In this document: in pieces, positions 51,334 to 59,940 of the stretch
Layout of the letters: the number at the start of each line of letters is the position of its first letter
Position numbering within the stretch: position 1 is the stretch's first letter
Origin: Steroidobacteraceae bacterium
Lineage (GTDB): Bacteria > Pseudomonadota > Gammaproteobacteria > Steroidobacterales > Steroidobacteraceae
Assembly: GCA_025458865.1 (NCBI GenBank)
Contig: JALORP010000026.1
Span: 1-64,000, forward strand
Reading direction: 5' to 3'
DNA length: 64,000 nucleotides
Position numbers and translations under genes: made by a program
The notes under the pieces: generated by a model
Told to the model about the DNA's origin: nothing
Seen by the model: the letters and a program-made list of their open reading frames with translations, nothing else
Database searches by the model: none

Positions 51334-51770
51334 AGCGCAGCGACCGACTCAAGCCGGTCCGCGACCTCGCCGGAGGGCGCGAGCGGGACGCCGGGCTCGC
51401 GCTCGCGGATCTGCGGCGCCAGGTGGAGGAGCAGGAGCGCCGGCTCGAGCAGCTGAGGGGCTTCCGCGAGGAATACGTCTCGGGGCGCCCGCCCGGCCTC
51501 GGCACCACCGATGCGGTGAGGCTCGCGAACTACGGCGCCTTTCTCGGCCGCCTCCACGACGCGATCCGCGAGCAGGAGAAGCGGGTTGCGGAACTGCGCA
51601 ACGAGGCGGAACGCCAGGCGCAGGCGTGGCGCGAACGGCGCTCGGAGACGGCGGCGCTCGACCGGGCCGTCGAGCGGCTGCACGCCGACGAGCGGCGGAC
51701 CGCGGACCGCCGCGAGCAGCACGACCAGGACGAGCTGGCCCAGTCGGTCCCGCGGCCGCGCCAGCCCTGA
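51330..51770 (+). CDS. fliJ: flagellar export protein FliJ
   Basis: Coiled-coil protein following fliI with overlapping GTGA start. Confidence 0.88.
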   Translation: MKRSDRLKPVRDLAGGRERDAGLALADLRRQVEEQERRLEQLRGFREEYVSGRPPGLGTTDAVRLANYGAFLGRLHDAIREQEKRVAELRNEAERQAQAWRERRSETAALDRAVERLHADERRTADRREQHDQDELAQSVPRPRQP

Positions 51771-51779
51771 CGGGTGTCG

Positions 51780-51795
51780 TGGCACGTCACTTGCA
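51780..51795 (+). promoter_or_regulatory. sigma-54 promoter for fliK
   Basis: TGGCAC-gtcac-TTGCA. Confidence 0.85.
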
Positions 51796-51808
51796 CCTTG
51801 CCGGGTGC

Positions 51809-53068
51809 ATGGACGTCCCTGTGCCTCAGATCACCCCCGTACCGGCCTTCGCCGCGCCGTCGCTCGCGCCGGGGAATCGCGCGGCCACGGGCCCGCCCGA
51901 GGCCGCGGCATCGGATCAGGCCGGCTTCGCGCTGCTGCTCGAGGCGGGTGAAACCGGCAACGGCTTGCCGCCGGATGGCAACCCGTTGCCGCTGGTCGTC
52001 CCGTCGATGCCGACCGTCACGCCCGCACTGCCGGCGGCGTCCGGCCCCTCGCCGGCGGCCAGTGTCCTGGCGCAGGCCTCGGCCGGTTTCTTCCGGGACC
52101 GCGCGCCACTGTCTGCCGGTCCGGGTCCGGCCCCGGGCCCGACCCCCGCGACGCTCGCGGCGGCCGCCGCGTCGTCTCCGGCCGTCGCCGTAGCCGCGAC
52201 CGCGACGCCACTCGCGCCGGGGTTCCCGGCCGACGCGTCGGCGACGTCCGCGCCGGCTCCGGCCCAGGCCGTCCCGCCACCGGCGCCGCAGGCGGGCGGG
52301 GCCGCGACGCGACCCTGGCCGTTGCCAGCGGCCCCGCCGGGAGCCGGGCCGGAATTGTTCCCGGCCACGACGCGCCCGCCGCCCTCGACACCGCCGGCCG
52401 GTCGCGCGACGGTGGGACCGGCGGCGGCGCCGACCGTCGCGGGGTATCCGCTGCCCGTGGTTGCGGACGCCGCGCCCCGAGTCGAGCCGAGCGCGTCCCA
52501 GGCCCCTGCGCCTGCGTCGGTCGCGGCCCTGGGAACCTCGGCAGAGCTGGAAACGGGCCTGCCCGGCACCGCCGCAGGATCCGCGCCCCAGCCCGCGCCG
52601 GTCGCGCTGCCCGCCGCGCAGCCACGCGAGGCGCCGCCGCCCGCGGCCATGCAGATCGCGCAGCCGCCCGGCTCGGACGCCTGGTCGCAAGCCCTCGGCG
52701 AGCGCGTGGTCGTCATGGCCGACCGGGAGCTGACCCACGCCCGAATCGCCCTCAACCCGCCGCAGCTCGGGCCGCTGGAGGTCCGGGTCCAGGTCAGCGG
52801 CGACCACGCAAGCGTGGCGTTCACCACCCACAGCCAGCTCACGCGCGAGGCGATCGAGCAGGCGTTGCCGCGGCTGCGGGAAATGCTCGGCGGCCAGGGC
52901 TTCACGCAGGTGGACGTCAACGTGTCGCAGCATTCCTTCAGCGAGCGGTCGCCGCCGACGCCGGGCTGGGCGATGCTGCCCGGCGGGCGCCTCGCGGATC
53001 TCCCCGCCGAGGCGGCCGCGCCGGTCCGGCGCGCACCCTCCAGCGCGCGCCTGGACCTCTACGCCTAG
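51809..53068 (+). CDS. fliK: flagellar hook-length control protein FliK
   Basis: Pro/Ala-rich N-terminal half; C-terminal core ARIALNPPQLGPLEVRVQVSGDHASVAFTTHSQLTREAIEQALPRLREML. Confidence 0.93.
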   Translation: MDVPVPQITPVPAFAAPSLAPGNRAATGPPEAAASDQAGFALLLEAGETGNGLPPDGNPLPLVVPSMPTVTPALPAASGPSPAASVLAQASAGFFRDRAPLSAGPGPAPGPTPATLAAAAASSPAVAVAATATPLAPGFPADASATSAPAPAQAVPPPAPQAGGAATRPWPLPAAPPGAGPELFPATTRPPPSTPPAGRATVGPAAAPTVAGYPLPVVADAAPRVEPSASQAPAPASVAALGTSAELETGLPGTAAGSAPQPAPVALPAAQPREAPPPAAMQIAQPPGSDAWSQALGERVVVMADRELTHARIALNPPQLGPLEVRVQVSGDHASVAFTTHSQLTREAIEQALPRLREMLGGQGFTQVDVNVSQHSFSERSPPTPGWAMLPGGRLADLPAEAAAPVRRAPSSARLDLYA

Positions 53069-53084
53069 AAAAGCTGCGCAGGCG
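53065..53084. repeat. left copy of direct repeat flanking the two-gene cassette
   Basis: ctagaaaagctgcgcaggcg; 18/20 identical to 54644-54663. Confidence 0.7.
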
Positions 53085-53187
53085 TGGCGCGCACGCGGCG
53101 CGCCTCGCGCCGCCCGTGCAGAGTTTCCCTGGGGCCCGTCGGCTAGAATGCCGGGGCCGTCGCGACCGCGGCCCGGGGAAAGCGCCA

Positions 53188-54183
53188 GTGCAGCCCAGCC
53201 TCACCATCGGCGAGATCCGCGCCGCGCGCCGCCAGCTCGGCGACCTCGTGCTCACCACGCCCGTGCACGAGCTGACCGGGCCGGCCGTGGACCTGGCGCT
53301 CGCGCCCGGCACGCGAGCGGTGCTGAAGCTCGAGCTGCTGCAGCGGACCGGCAGCTTCAAGCCGCGCGGCGCGCTCCTCAACATGATGTCGCTGTCGCGC
53401 GATGAACTGGTGCGCGGAGTCTGCGCGATCAGCGCCGGCAACCACGCGGTGGCGACCGCCTACGCCGCCTCCCGGCTCGGGACGCACGCGAAGATCGTCA
53501 TGATCGCGACCGCGAATCCCTTCCGCGTCGCGCAGTGCCGGGCCTTCGGCGCCGAGGTGGAGTTCGCCGCCGATGCGCACGCCGGGTTCCAGCGGGTCGA
53601 GGAGCTGCAGATCGCGGAGGCCCGCCCGCTGATCCACCCCTTCGAGGGCCTGCGCACGGCGCTCGGCACGGCTACGCTGGGGCTGGAGTTCATGGAACAG
53701 GCGCCGGACCTCGAGGCGGTGGTGGTGCCCATCGGTGGGGGCGGCCTGTGCGCGGGCGTCGCCGCGGCGGTGAAGCTGGTCAACCCGGGCTGCGAGGTGT
53801 TCGGCGTCGAGCCCGAGGGCGCCGACTCCATGCACCGCAGCTTCGCCGCCGGACGGCCGGTCGCGATCGAGCGGGTAGCCACCATCGCCGACAGCCTCGG
53901 CGCGCCGTACGCGCTGCCGGTGTCCTTCGCGCTCTGTCGCGACAACGTGGATGAACTCGTGCGCGTGGACGACCGGGCCCTGGTGGGCGCCATGCGCTTC
54001 CTGCTCGAGCAGGCCAAGCTCGCGGTCGAGCCCGCGGGCGCGGCTGCGACCGCGGCGCTGCTCGGGCCGCTGCGCCACCGGCTCGCCGGTCGCCGCGTCG
54101 GCCTCGTCGTCTGCGGCGCGAACATCGACGCCGATTCCTACGCGCGCCTGGTCCTGCAGGCCGCGCCCGCGCCGGCCGGCTGA
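53188..54183 (+). CDS. PLP-dependent threonine/serine dehydratase-like protein
   Basis: LQRTGSFKPRGALLNMM PLP-Lys motif; SAGNHAVATAYAA; IGGGGLCAG; GTG start. Confidence 0.88.
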   Translation: MQPSLTIGEIRAARRQLGDLVLTTPVHELTGPAVDLALAPGTRAVLKLELLQRTGSFKPRGALLNMMSLSRDELVRGVCAISAGNHAVATAYAASRLGTHAKIVMIATANPFRVAQCRAFGAEVEFAADAHAGFQRVEELQIAEARPLIHPFEGLRTALGTATLGLEFMEQAPDLEAVVVPIGGGGLCAGVAAAVKLVNPGCEVFGVEPEGADSMHRSFAAGRPVAIERVATIADSLGAPYALPVSFALCRDNVDELVRVDDRALVGAMRFLLEQAKLAVEPAGAAATAALLGPLRHRLAGRRVGLVVCGANIDADSYARLVLQAAPAPAG

Positions 54184-54194
54184 GGGGTCCTCGC

Positions 54195-54647
54195 GTGCCC
54201 TGGGACGCCGTGTTCGCCTACCTGCACCTCCTCGCGGCCGGCGTGTCGGCGGCGCTCAAGGTCGCGGAGCACTGGCTGCTGGCGCGTCCGCCGGACCGTC
54301 TCCAGGTCCGCCTGCTCGGGCAGGCGCGGCTCGGATACCTGCTGGCCATCACCACCGTGCTGGCGACGGGACTCGTCCGGCTCCAGGGGATGGGGGGCTC
54401 GCCGGTCCTGGCCTCCGGAAGCAGCCTGTTCGCCGTGAAGATCGCGCTGTACGTCCTGCTGCTGCTGCTCGCGGTGCCCACGACGGGCACCATCGTGCGC
54501 TGGAATCGCGAGGCGCACAGCCCGCCCGCCTTCGCGCCGCGGCTGCGGGAACTCGAGGCGCTGCGCGCGACGGTCTCGCTGGAGATCGGCCTGCTGGCGC
54601 TCGTGCCGCTGCCGGCCGTGATGCTCGCGCGCGGCGCAGGCTTCTAG
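54195..54647 (+). CDS. DUF2214-like integral membrane protein
   Basis: FAYLHLLAAGVSAALKVAEHWLL and further TM segments. Confidence 0.65.
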   Translation: MPWDAVFAYLHLLAAGVSAALKVAEHWLLARPPDRLQVRLLGQARLGYLLAITTVLATGLVRLQGMGGSPVLASGSSLFAVKIALYVLLLLLAVPTTGTIVRWNREAHSPPAFAPRLRELEALRATVSLEIGLLALVPLPAVMLARGAGF

Positions 54648-54663
54648 AAACACTGCGCAGGCG
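54644..54663. repeat. right copy of direct repeat flanking the two-gene cassette
   Basis: ctagaaacactgcgcaggcg; begins at the stop codon of the DUF2214-like gene, as the left copy begins at the fliK stop. Confidence 0.7.
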
Positions 54664-54793
54664 GCACGAGCCGCGTCGCGCTCGCCGCCACGCGCCAAAA
54701 TTCTGACGGCGACCATGGCCGAGGGCTGCAAGGGCCTTCGCTGAATCTCTACAGTACTCTGAATAATATAGGAATTTCCTCGAACCCCTGCCG

Positions 54794-54809
54794 TGGCACG
54801 TAAATTGCT
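54794..54809 (+). promoter_or_regulatory. sigma-54 promoter for fliL operon
   Basis: TGGCAC-gtaaa-TTGCT. Confidence 0.92.
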
Positions 54810-54838
54810 TCGGTCGACTGCGTAGTTTCCTGCGCAGG

Positions 54839-56245
54839 GTGATGGTCATGGCTGAAGAACAGCAGGCAGCGCCGCCGGCCAAGTCGGGCGGCGCGCTCGG
54901 CATGGTCATAAACGGCGTGGGCATCTTCGTGCTGACGCTTGCCGCCGTGGTGGCCGGCGGCTTCATCAACGCCAGGCTGCATCCGCCGCAGGAACTGGTC
55001 CTCGATAAGGAGGGCAGGCTCACGCTCAAGGCGCCCCCGGCCGCCGCGGCAGGCGCCAAGGGCGGCGCGAAGCCGGCGGGGCCGGCCGTCTACTACGCCT
55101 TCGACCCGCCCATCGTCGTCAATTTCCAGCAGGACGGCGCGGTGCGTTTCCTGCAGGTGACGGTCGAGGTGATGGCGCGTGACGCGGCGACGATCACCGC
55201 CGTGCAGCAGAACGGGCCGCTCATCCGCAACAACCTGACGCTGATGATGAGCAGCCTCGAGCATGACCAGGTGATGTCCCGAGGCAAGGCCCCGCTGATC
55301 ACCGACGAGGAAGTCCAGGCGCTGCTCGACCGCGCCGGCCCCGCCCTGCGCCGGCCCGCCGAGGCCCGCGCCTACGATCTCGCGGGCACGCAGCGCATCA
55401 CGCGCGGCCGGCTGCCGACGCTCGAGCTGCTGCTGGAGTCCTTCGCCCGGCAGTTCCGCACCCACCTTGCCGACCTCGTCCGTCGCGAGCTTCAGGTCAC
55501 CTACGAGGGCGTGCAGGCCCAGCGCTGCGGCGATTACCTCGCGGCGCTGCCGTCCCCGGCGTGCCTCGACATCGTCCGTGCGCGGCCGCTTCCCGGCCAG
55601 GTGATGTTCGCGATCGACCCGGACCTGCTCGGACTGCTCGTGGATGCGTTCTACGGCGGAGCGGGGCGCAGCGGCGCACGCCACGCCGACCGCGGGCTCA
55701 CGCCGACCGAGTCGCGCTTCGCGCGCCTGGTCATCAGGCACGCGATGGCGGACCTGGCCGCGGCCTTCGCGCCGGTGGCGAAGCTCGAGCTCGAGCCGGT
55801 CAAGCAGGAGCGCAGCGCGCATTTCGTGGACATCGCCGGTCCGACCGAGACCCTGCTGGTCAATCGCTTCCGGGTCGAGCTCGGCGCCGCCGCCGGCTCC
55901 ATCGACTTCGTCCTGCCCTCCGCGGCGATCGAGCCGCTGCGCGAGGTGCTCGCCTCGGGCACCGCGCTGCGCGAGACGCAAGGCGCGGCCCCCTGGGCGC
56001 CCGCGCTGGCGCGCGGCCTCGCCGAGGCGAAGGTCGAGGTGCGCGCGGTGCTGGCCGAGGTGGACATCAGCCTCGGAGAACTGGTGCGCCTCAAGCCCGG
56101 CGACGTCGTGCCGATCGAGGCGCCCCGCGAGGCGGTCCTGCTCGCCGGCGAAGTGCCGCTGTACCGCGCCCGTTTCGGCGTCTCCCGCGGCCGCAATGCC
56201 CTCACCGTGACCGAAGCCCTGCGCCCGGGTGAGGCCCGGCGCTGA
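54839..56245 (+). CDS. fliL-fliM: FliL-FliM continuous reading frame (FliL about 54848-55273; FliM could initiate internally at ATG 55274)
   Basis: N-terminal FliL TM and core (GMVINGVGIFVLTLAAVVAGGF, YYAFDPPIVVNFQQDGAVRFLQVTVEVMARD) runs in frame into FliM (LITDEEVQALL, YDLAGTQRITRGRLPTLELLLESFARQFRTHL). Confidence 0.9.
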   Translation: MMVMAEEQQAAPPAKSGGALGMVINGVGIFVLTLAAVVAGGFINARLHPPQELVLDKEGRLTLKAPPAAAAGAKGGAKPAGPAVYYAFDPPIVVNFQQDGAVRFLQVTVEVMARDAATITAVQQNGPLIRNNLTLMMSSLEHDQVMSRGKAPLITDEEVQALLDRAGPALRRPAEARAYDLAGTQRITRGRLPTLELLLESFARQFRTHLADLVRRELQVTYEGVQAQRCGDYLAALPSPACLDIVRARPLPGQVMFAIDPDLLGLLVDAFYGGAGRSGARHADRGLTPTESRFARLVIRHAMADLAAAFAPVAKLELEPVKQERSAHFVDIAGPTETLLVNRFRVELGAAAGSIDFVLPSAAIEPLREVLASGTALRETQGAAPWAPALARGLAEAKVEVRAVLAEVDISLGELVRLKPGDVVPIEAPREAVLLAGEVPLYRARFGVSRGRNALTVTEALRPGEARR

Positions 56246-56266
56246 ACCCGCACCAAGGAGCCGCGC

Positions 56267-56578
56267 ATGTCCACCCAGACCGCCGCCGCGATGCCCGCCG
56301 ACGCCCATGCCGCCAGCGAGGTCAGCCTGGACCTCATCCTCGATGTCGGCGTGACGCTCGCGCTGGAGATCGGGCGAACCCGGATCAAGGTCCGCGACCT
56401 TCTGCAGCTGTCCGCCGGCTCGATCCTTGAGCTCGACCGCCTCGCGGGCGAGCCGCTCGACGTGCTGGTGAACGGCGTGCGCGTCGCCCGCGGCGAGGTG
56501 GTCGTGGTCAACGACAACTTCGGCGTCCGCCTGACCGAGGTCGTGAGCCCGCGGGAGCGGATCGAGGGCGTGCGCTGA
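56267..56578 (+). CDS. fliN: flagellar motor switch protein FliN
   Basis: LDVGVTLALEIGRTRIKVRDLLQLSAGSILELDRLAGEPLDVLVNGVRVARGEVVVVNDNFGVRLTEV. Confidence 0.97.
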   Translation: MSTQTAAAMPADAHAASEVSLDLILDVGVTLALEIGRTRIKVRDLLQLSAGSILELDRLAGEPLDVLVNGVRVARGEVVVVNDNFGVRLTEVVSPRERIEGVR

Positions 56579-57006
56579 TGAGGCTTGCAGTCCCTGCCGC
56601 GGCCGTCGCGCCCGGGCTGCTGCCGGCGCTCGCGATGGCCCAGGGCGCTGCCCCGATCCCGGCCGGGGGCGCCGCGGTGGTGCAGCTCGCGCTGTCGCTG
56701 GCCGTCGTCGTCGGCCTCATCTTCGCCTTCGCCTGGCTCGCGCGGCGCCTGCGCGTGGCGCCGCTCGGCGCGGCCGGCGCGATCCGGGTGCTGGCCCAGG
56801 TCCCGGTCGGGCCGCGCGAGCGGGTCGTGCTGCTCGCGGTCGGCGACCGGCAGGCGCTGGTCGGCGTCAGCGGCTCGGGCATCACGGCGCTGACCCTGCT
56901 CGAGGGCGAGGTGACGCTGGCGGGATCCGGGCCGGGCGCGGCGGCTGGCGACGTCCCGCTCGCCGAGCGCATGCGCGCCATGCTCGAGAAGCGGGGCAGG
57001 CCGTGA
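56578..57006 (+). CDS. fliO: flagellar biosynthetic protein FliO
   Basis: TM segment then VLAQVPVGPRERVVLLAVGDRQALVGV. Confidence 0.9.
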   Translation: MRLAVPAAAVAPGLLPALAMAQGAAPIPAGGAAVVQLALSLAVVVGLIFAFAWLARRLRVAPLGAAGAIRVLAQVPVGPRERVVLLAVGDRQALVGVSGSGITALTLLEGEVTLAGSGPGAAAGDVPLAERMRAMLEKRGRP

Positions 57007-57746
57007 GGCGGCTCGCGCCGCTGCTGCTGCTGCTCGCGCTGCCGCCGGCGGCGTGGGCGCAGGTCGCCGGCGGCGTGCCCGCGTTCACCGTGACGCCCGG
57101 GCCGGACGGCACGGCCACCTGGTCCGTGTCCGTCCAGATCCTGCTGTTCATGACGGCGCTGACGCTGCTGCCGGCGATCCTGCTCAGCATGACCTCCTTC
57201 ACGCGCATCGTCATCGTGCTGGCGATCCTTCGCCAGGCCCTCGGAACGCCGACGACGCCACCGAACCAGGTGCTGATCGGGCTGGCGCTGTTCATGACCC
57301 TGTTCATCATGTCGCCGGTGCTCGGCAAGGCCTGGGAGGAGGGGGTCGGGCCCTACCTCGACGGGACGCTCGCCGCCGAGCCCGCGCTCGAGCGCAGCCT
57401 CGCGCCGCTCCGGCAGTTCATGCTCGACCAGACCCGCGAGTCCGACCTCGAGTCCTTCGCCCGCATCGCGGGCATCGAGCGGCTCGAGGCGCCCGAGAGC
57501 GTGCCCATGACCGTGCTGATACCGACCTTCATCACGAGCGAGCTGAAGACCGCGTTCCAGATCGGCTTCATGGTCTTCCTGCCTTTCCTGGTCGTGGACC
57601 TCGTGGTGGCGAGCGTCCTCATGTCCATGGGCATGATGATGCTGTCGCCGATGCTCGTCTCGCTGCCCTTCAAGATCATGCTTTTCGTGCTGGTGGACGG
57701 CTGGACGCTGCTCATGGGCACGCTCGCCGCCAGTTTCTACACGTGA
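57003..57746 (+). CDS. fliP: flagellar type III secretion protein FliP
   Basis: LLPAILLSMTSFTRIVIVLAILRQALGTPTTPPNQVLIGLALFMTLFIM. Confidence 0.97.
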   Translation: MRRLAPLLLLLALPPAAWAQVAGGVPAFTVTPGPDGTATWSVSVQILLFMTALTLLPAILLSMTSFTRIVIVLAILRQALGTPTTPPNQVLIGLALFMTLFIMSPVLGKAWEEGVGPYLDGTLAAEPALERSLAPLRQFMLDQTRESDLESFARIAGIERLEAPESVPMTVLIPTFITSELKTAFQIGFMVFLPFLVVDLVVASVLMSMGMMMLSPMLVSLPFKIMLFVLVDGWTLLMGTLAASFYT

Positions 57747-57756
57747 GGACGCACGC

Positions 57757-58026
57757 ATGACGCCCGAGGACGTGATGAGCATCGGCCAGCAGGCGCTCAC
57801 GGTGACGACGCTGCTCGCCGCGCCCCTGCTGCTCTCGGTGCTCGCCGCCGGCGTGCTGATCGGCATGCTGCAGGCGGCGACGCAGATCAACGAGATGACG
57901 CTCTCGTTCGTGCCCAAGCTGCTGGTGATGGTGGCCGCGCTGTTCCTCGCGGGCCACTGGATGCTGGGCGTGATCCTCGACTACACGCGGGGGCTCATCA
58001 TGGGGATCCCCGCCGTGCTTGGCTGA
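57757..58026 (+). CDS. fliQ: flagellar biosynthesis protein FliQ
   Basis: 89 aa; MLQAATQINEMTLSFVPKLL. Confidence 0.96.
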   Translation: MTPEDVMSIGQQALTVTTLLAAPLLLSVLAAGVLIGMLQAATQINEMTLSFVPKLLVMVAALFLAGHWMLGVILDYTRGLIMGIPAVLG

Positions 58027-58032
58027 ATCGGC

Positions 58033-58809
58033 ATGGAATTCGGCGCCGCGCAGATCACCGGCTGGGTCACGGCGCTGCTGTGGCCGCTGCTGCGCATCTC
58101 GGGCCTGATGCTGCTGGCGCCGGTTCTGGGCGCGAACGTCGTGCCCGCGCGCCTGCGGATGGTGCTCGCGCTGGCGCTCGCCGTGCTGGTGTCGCCGCTC
58201 GCGCCGCCGCCTCCGGCCTTCGATCCGCTGTCGGCCGAAGGCGTGCTCGCGATGGCCATGCAGATCGCGATCGGTGCGGCGATCGGCTTCGCCGTCCAGA
58301 TCGCCTTCGACGCGCTGGTCATGGCCGGCCAGCTGGTCGCCATGACCATGGGGCTCGGCTTCGCCACCCTGGTCGACCCCGCCCGCGGCGGCGCCACGCC
58401 GGTGCTGTCGCAGTTCCTCCTGATTCTCGGGATCCTCCTGTTCCTGTCGGTCGATGGGCACCTCGCCCTCATCGGCGTGCTCGTGGACAGCTTCCGCTGG
58501 GCGCCGGTCGGCCCCGCCGGCCTCGGCCCGGAGGGCCTGTGGTCCCTCGTGCTGTGGGGGGGAAAGGTCTTCGAGGCGGGCCTCGTGATCGCGCTGCCGG
58601 CGCTGATCGCGCTGCTCGGCGTCAACCTGGGGATGGGTGTGGTCAGCCGGGCCGCGCCCCAGCTCAACCTGTTCGCCGTCGGCTTCCCCGTCGCGATGCT
58701 GTTCGGGTTCCTGGTCCTGCTGATCTCCCTGCCCGCGCTGCAGGGCGTGTTCCTCGGCCTGCTGGAAGGGGCCTTTTCCGTCGCGGCCGGCGTTGGCGGG
58801 GGAGGCTGA
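58033..58809 (+). CDS. fliR: flagellar biosynthetic protein FliR
   Basis: WPLLRISGLMLLAPVLGANVVPARLRMVLALALAVLVSP; gene order. Confidence 0.96.
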   Translation: MEFGAAQITGWVTALLWPLLRISGLMLLAPVLGANVVPARLRMVLALALAVLVSPLAPPPPAFDPLSAEGVLAMAMQIAIGAAIGFAVQIAFDALVMAGQLVAMTMGLGFATLVDPARGGATPVLSQFLLILGILLFLSVDGHLALIGVLVDSFRWAPVGPAGLGPEGLWSLVLWGGKVFEAGLVIALPALIALLGVNLGMGVVSRAAPQLNLFAVGFPVAMLFGFLVLLISLPALQGVFLGLLEGAFSVAAGVGGGG

Positions 58810-58812
58810 GCC

Positions 58813-59940
58813 GTGGCGGAACAGGCGGACCGCGACCAGCGCACGGAACAGCCGACGCCCAAGCGGCTGCAGGACGCGCGCGAGCGGGGCCAGGTGCCCC
58901 GCTCGCGCGAGCTGGCGGGGACCGCCGTGATGGTGTCGGGCGCCGCCACGCTGCTGCTGGCCGGCGGCCTCCTCGCCGGAGGCCTCGAGTCGGTGATGCG
59001 TTCCGGCCTGTCGCTCGACCGCGCGGCGCTCGCCGACCCGATGGCGGCCCTGCACGCCTTCAACGCGGCGATCGTCGAGTCCGGTCTCGCGATGGCGCCG
59101 CTGCTCGGGATCGTCTTCCTGGTCGCGATGGTCGCCCCGCTCGCGACCGGCGGCTTCGTCTTCAGCAGCAAGGCCCTCGGGCCGGATCTCAATCGCCTGA
59201 ACCCCATCGAGGGCATCAAGCGCGTCTTCGGCCTGCAGGGGCTCGCGGAGCTCGCCAAGGCGCTCGCGAAGTTCCTCGTGGTCGGCGGCACGGCCGCAGC
59301 CGTCGTGTGGTGGATGCTGCCGGACATGATGGCGCTTTCCGGCATGCCCACCGGGCCCGCGCTCCGCGGGGCGGCGTGGCTCCTCGGCCTTGCCGGGCTG
59401 CTGATGAGCGCGGCGCTCGTGCTGGTGGCGGTGGTGGACGTGCCGTTCCAGGTCTGGTCGCACAAGCGCAACCTGCGCATGACGCGCCAGGAGCTTCTCG
59501 ACGAGATCAAGCAGACCGAGGGGCGGCCCGAGGTGCGCGCCAGGGTGCGGGCCGCGCAGCGCGAGCTGGCGCGCCGGCGCATGATGCAGGACGTGCCGCG
59601 GGCCGACGTCGTCGTCACCAACCCGACCCACTACGCCGTCGCGCTCAAGTACGAGCCGGGCCGGACGCGCGCGCCGCGCGTCCTCGCCAAGGGACGCGAC
59701 CTCGTCGCGCTCGAGATCCGCCGGGTCGCCGCCGAGCACGGCGTGCCGCTGTTCGAGGCGCCGCCGCTCGCCCGCGCCATCTACGCGACCACGGAGCTCG
59801 GTCGGGAGATCCCCTCCGGCCTCTACCTGGCCGTCGCGCAGGTGCTCACCTACGTGTACCAGCTGCGCGCCGCGCGCGGCGACGCCTCGCGCGTGCGCCG
59901 CCCGGTGCCCGAGGTCGCCGAGGAGTACCTGCAGCCGTGA
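58813..59940 (+). CDS. flhB: flagellar biosynthesis protein FlhB
   Basis: TEQPTPKRLQDARERGQVPRSREL; autocleavage motif NPTHYAVALKY. Confidence 0.97.
   Translation: MAEQADRDQRTEQPTPKRLQDARERGQVPRSRELAGTAVMVSGAATLLLAGGLLAGGLESVMRSGLSLDRAALADPMAALHAFNAAIVESGLAMAPLLGIVFLVAMVAPLATGGFVFSSKALGPDLNRLNPIEGIKRVFGLQGLAELAKALAKFLVVGGTAAAVVWWMLPDMMALSGMPTGPALRGAAWLLGLAGLLMSAALVLVAVVDVPFQVWSHKRNLRMTRQELLDEIKQTEGRPEVRARVRAAQRELARRRMMQDVPRADVVVTNPTHYAVALKYEPGRTRAPRVLAKGRDLVALEIRRVAAEHGVPLFEAPPLARAIYATTELGREIPSGLYLAVAQVLTYVYQLRAARGDASRVRRPVPEVAEEYLQP

Noticed and set aside
58555-58562. G7 tract in fliR
   Set aside because: Shorter than typical phase-variable tracts and such runs are expected at this GC content; less compelling than the flhG tract.
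58080-59936. N-terminal extension of flhA to 58080
   Set aside because: Runs through fliR and flhB out of frame; GTG 59937 with FlhA N-terminus VNARSAAAMLLEFGRNG is the real start.
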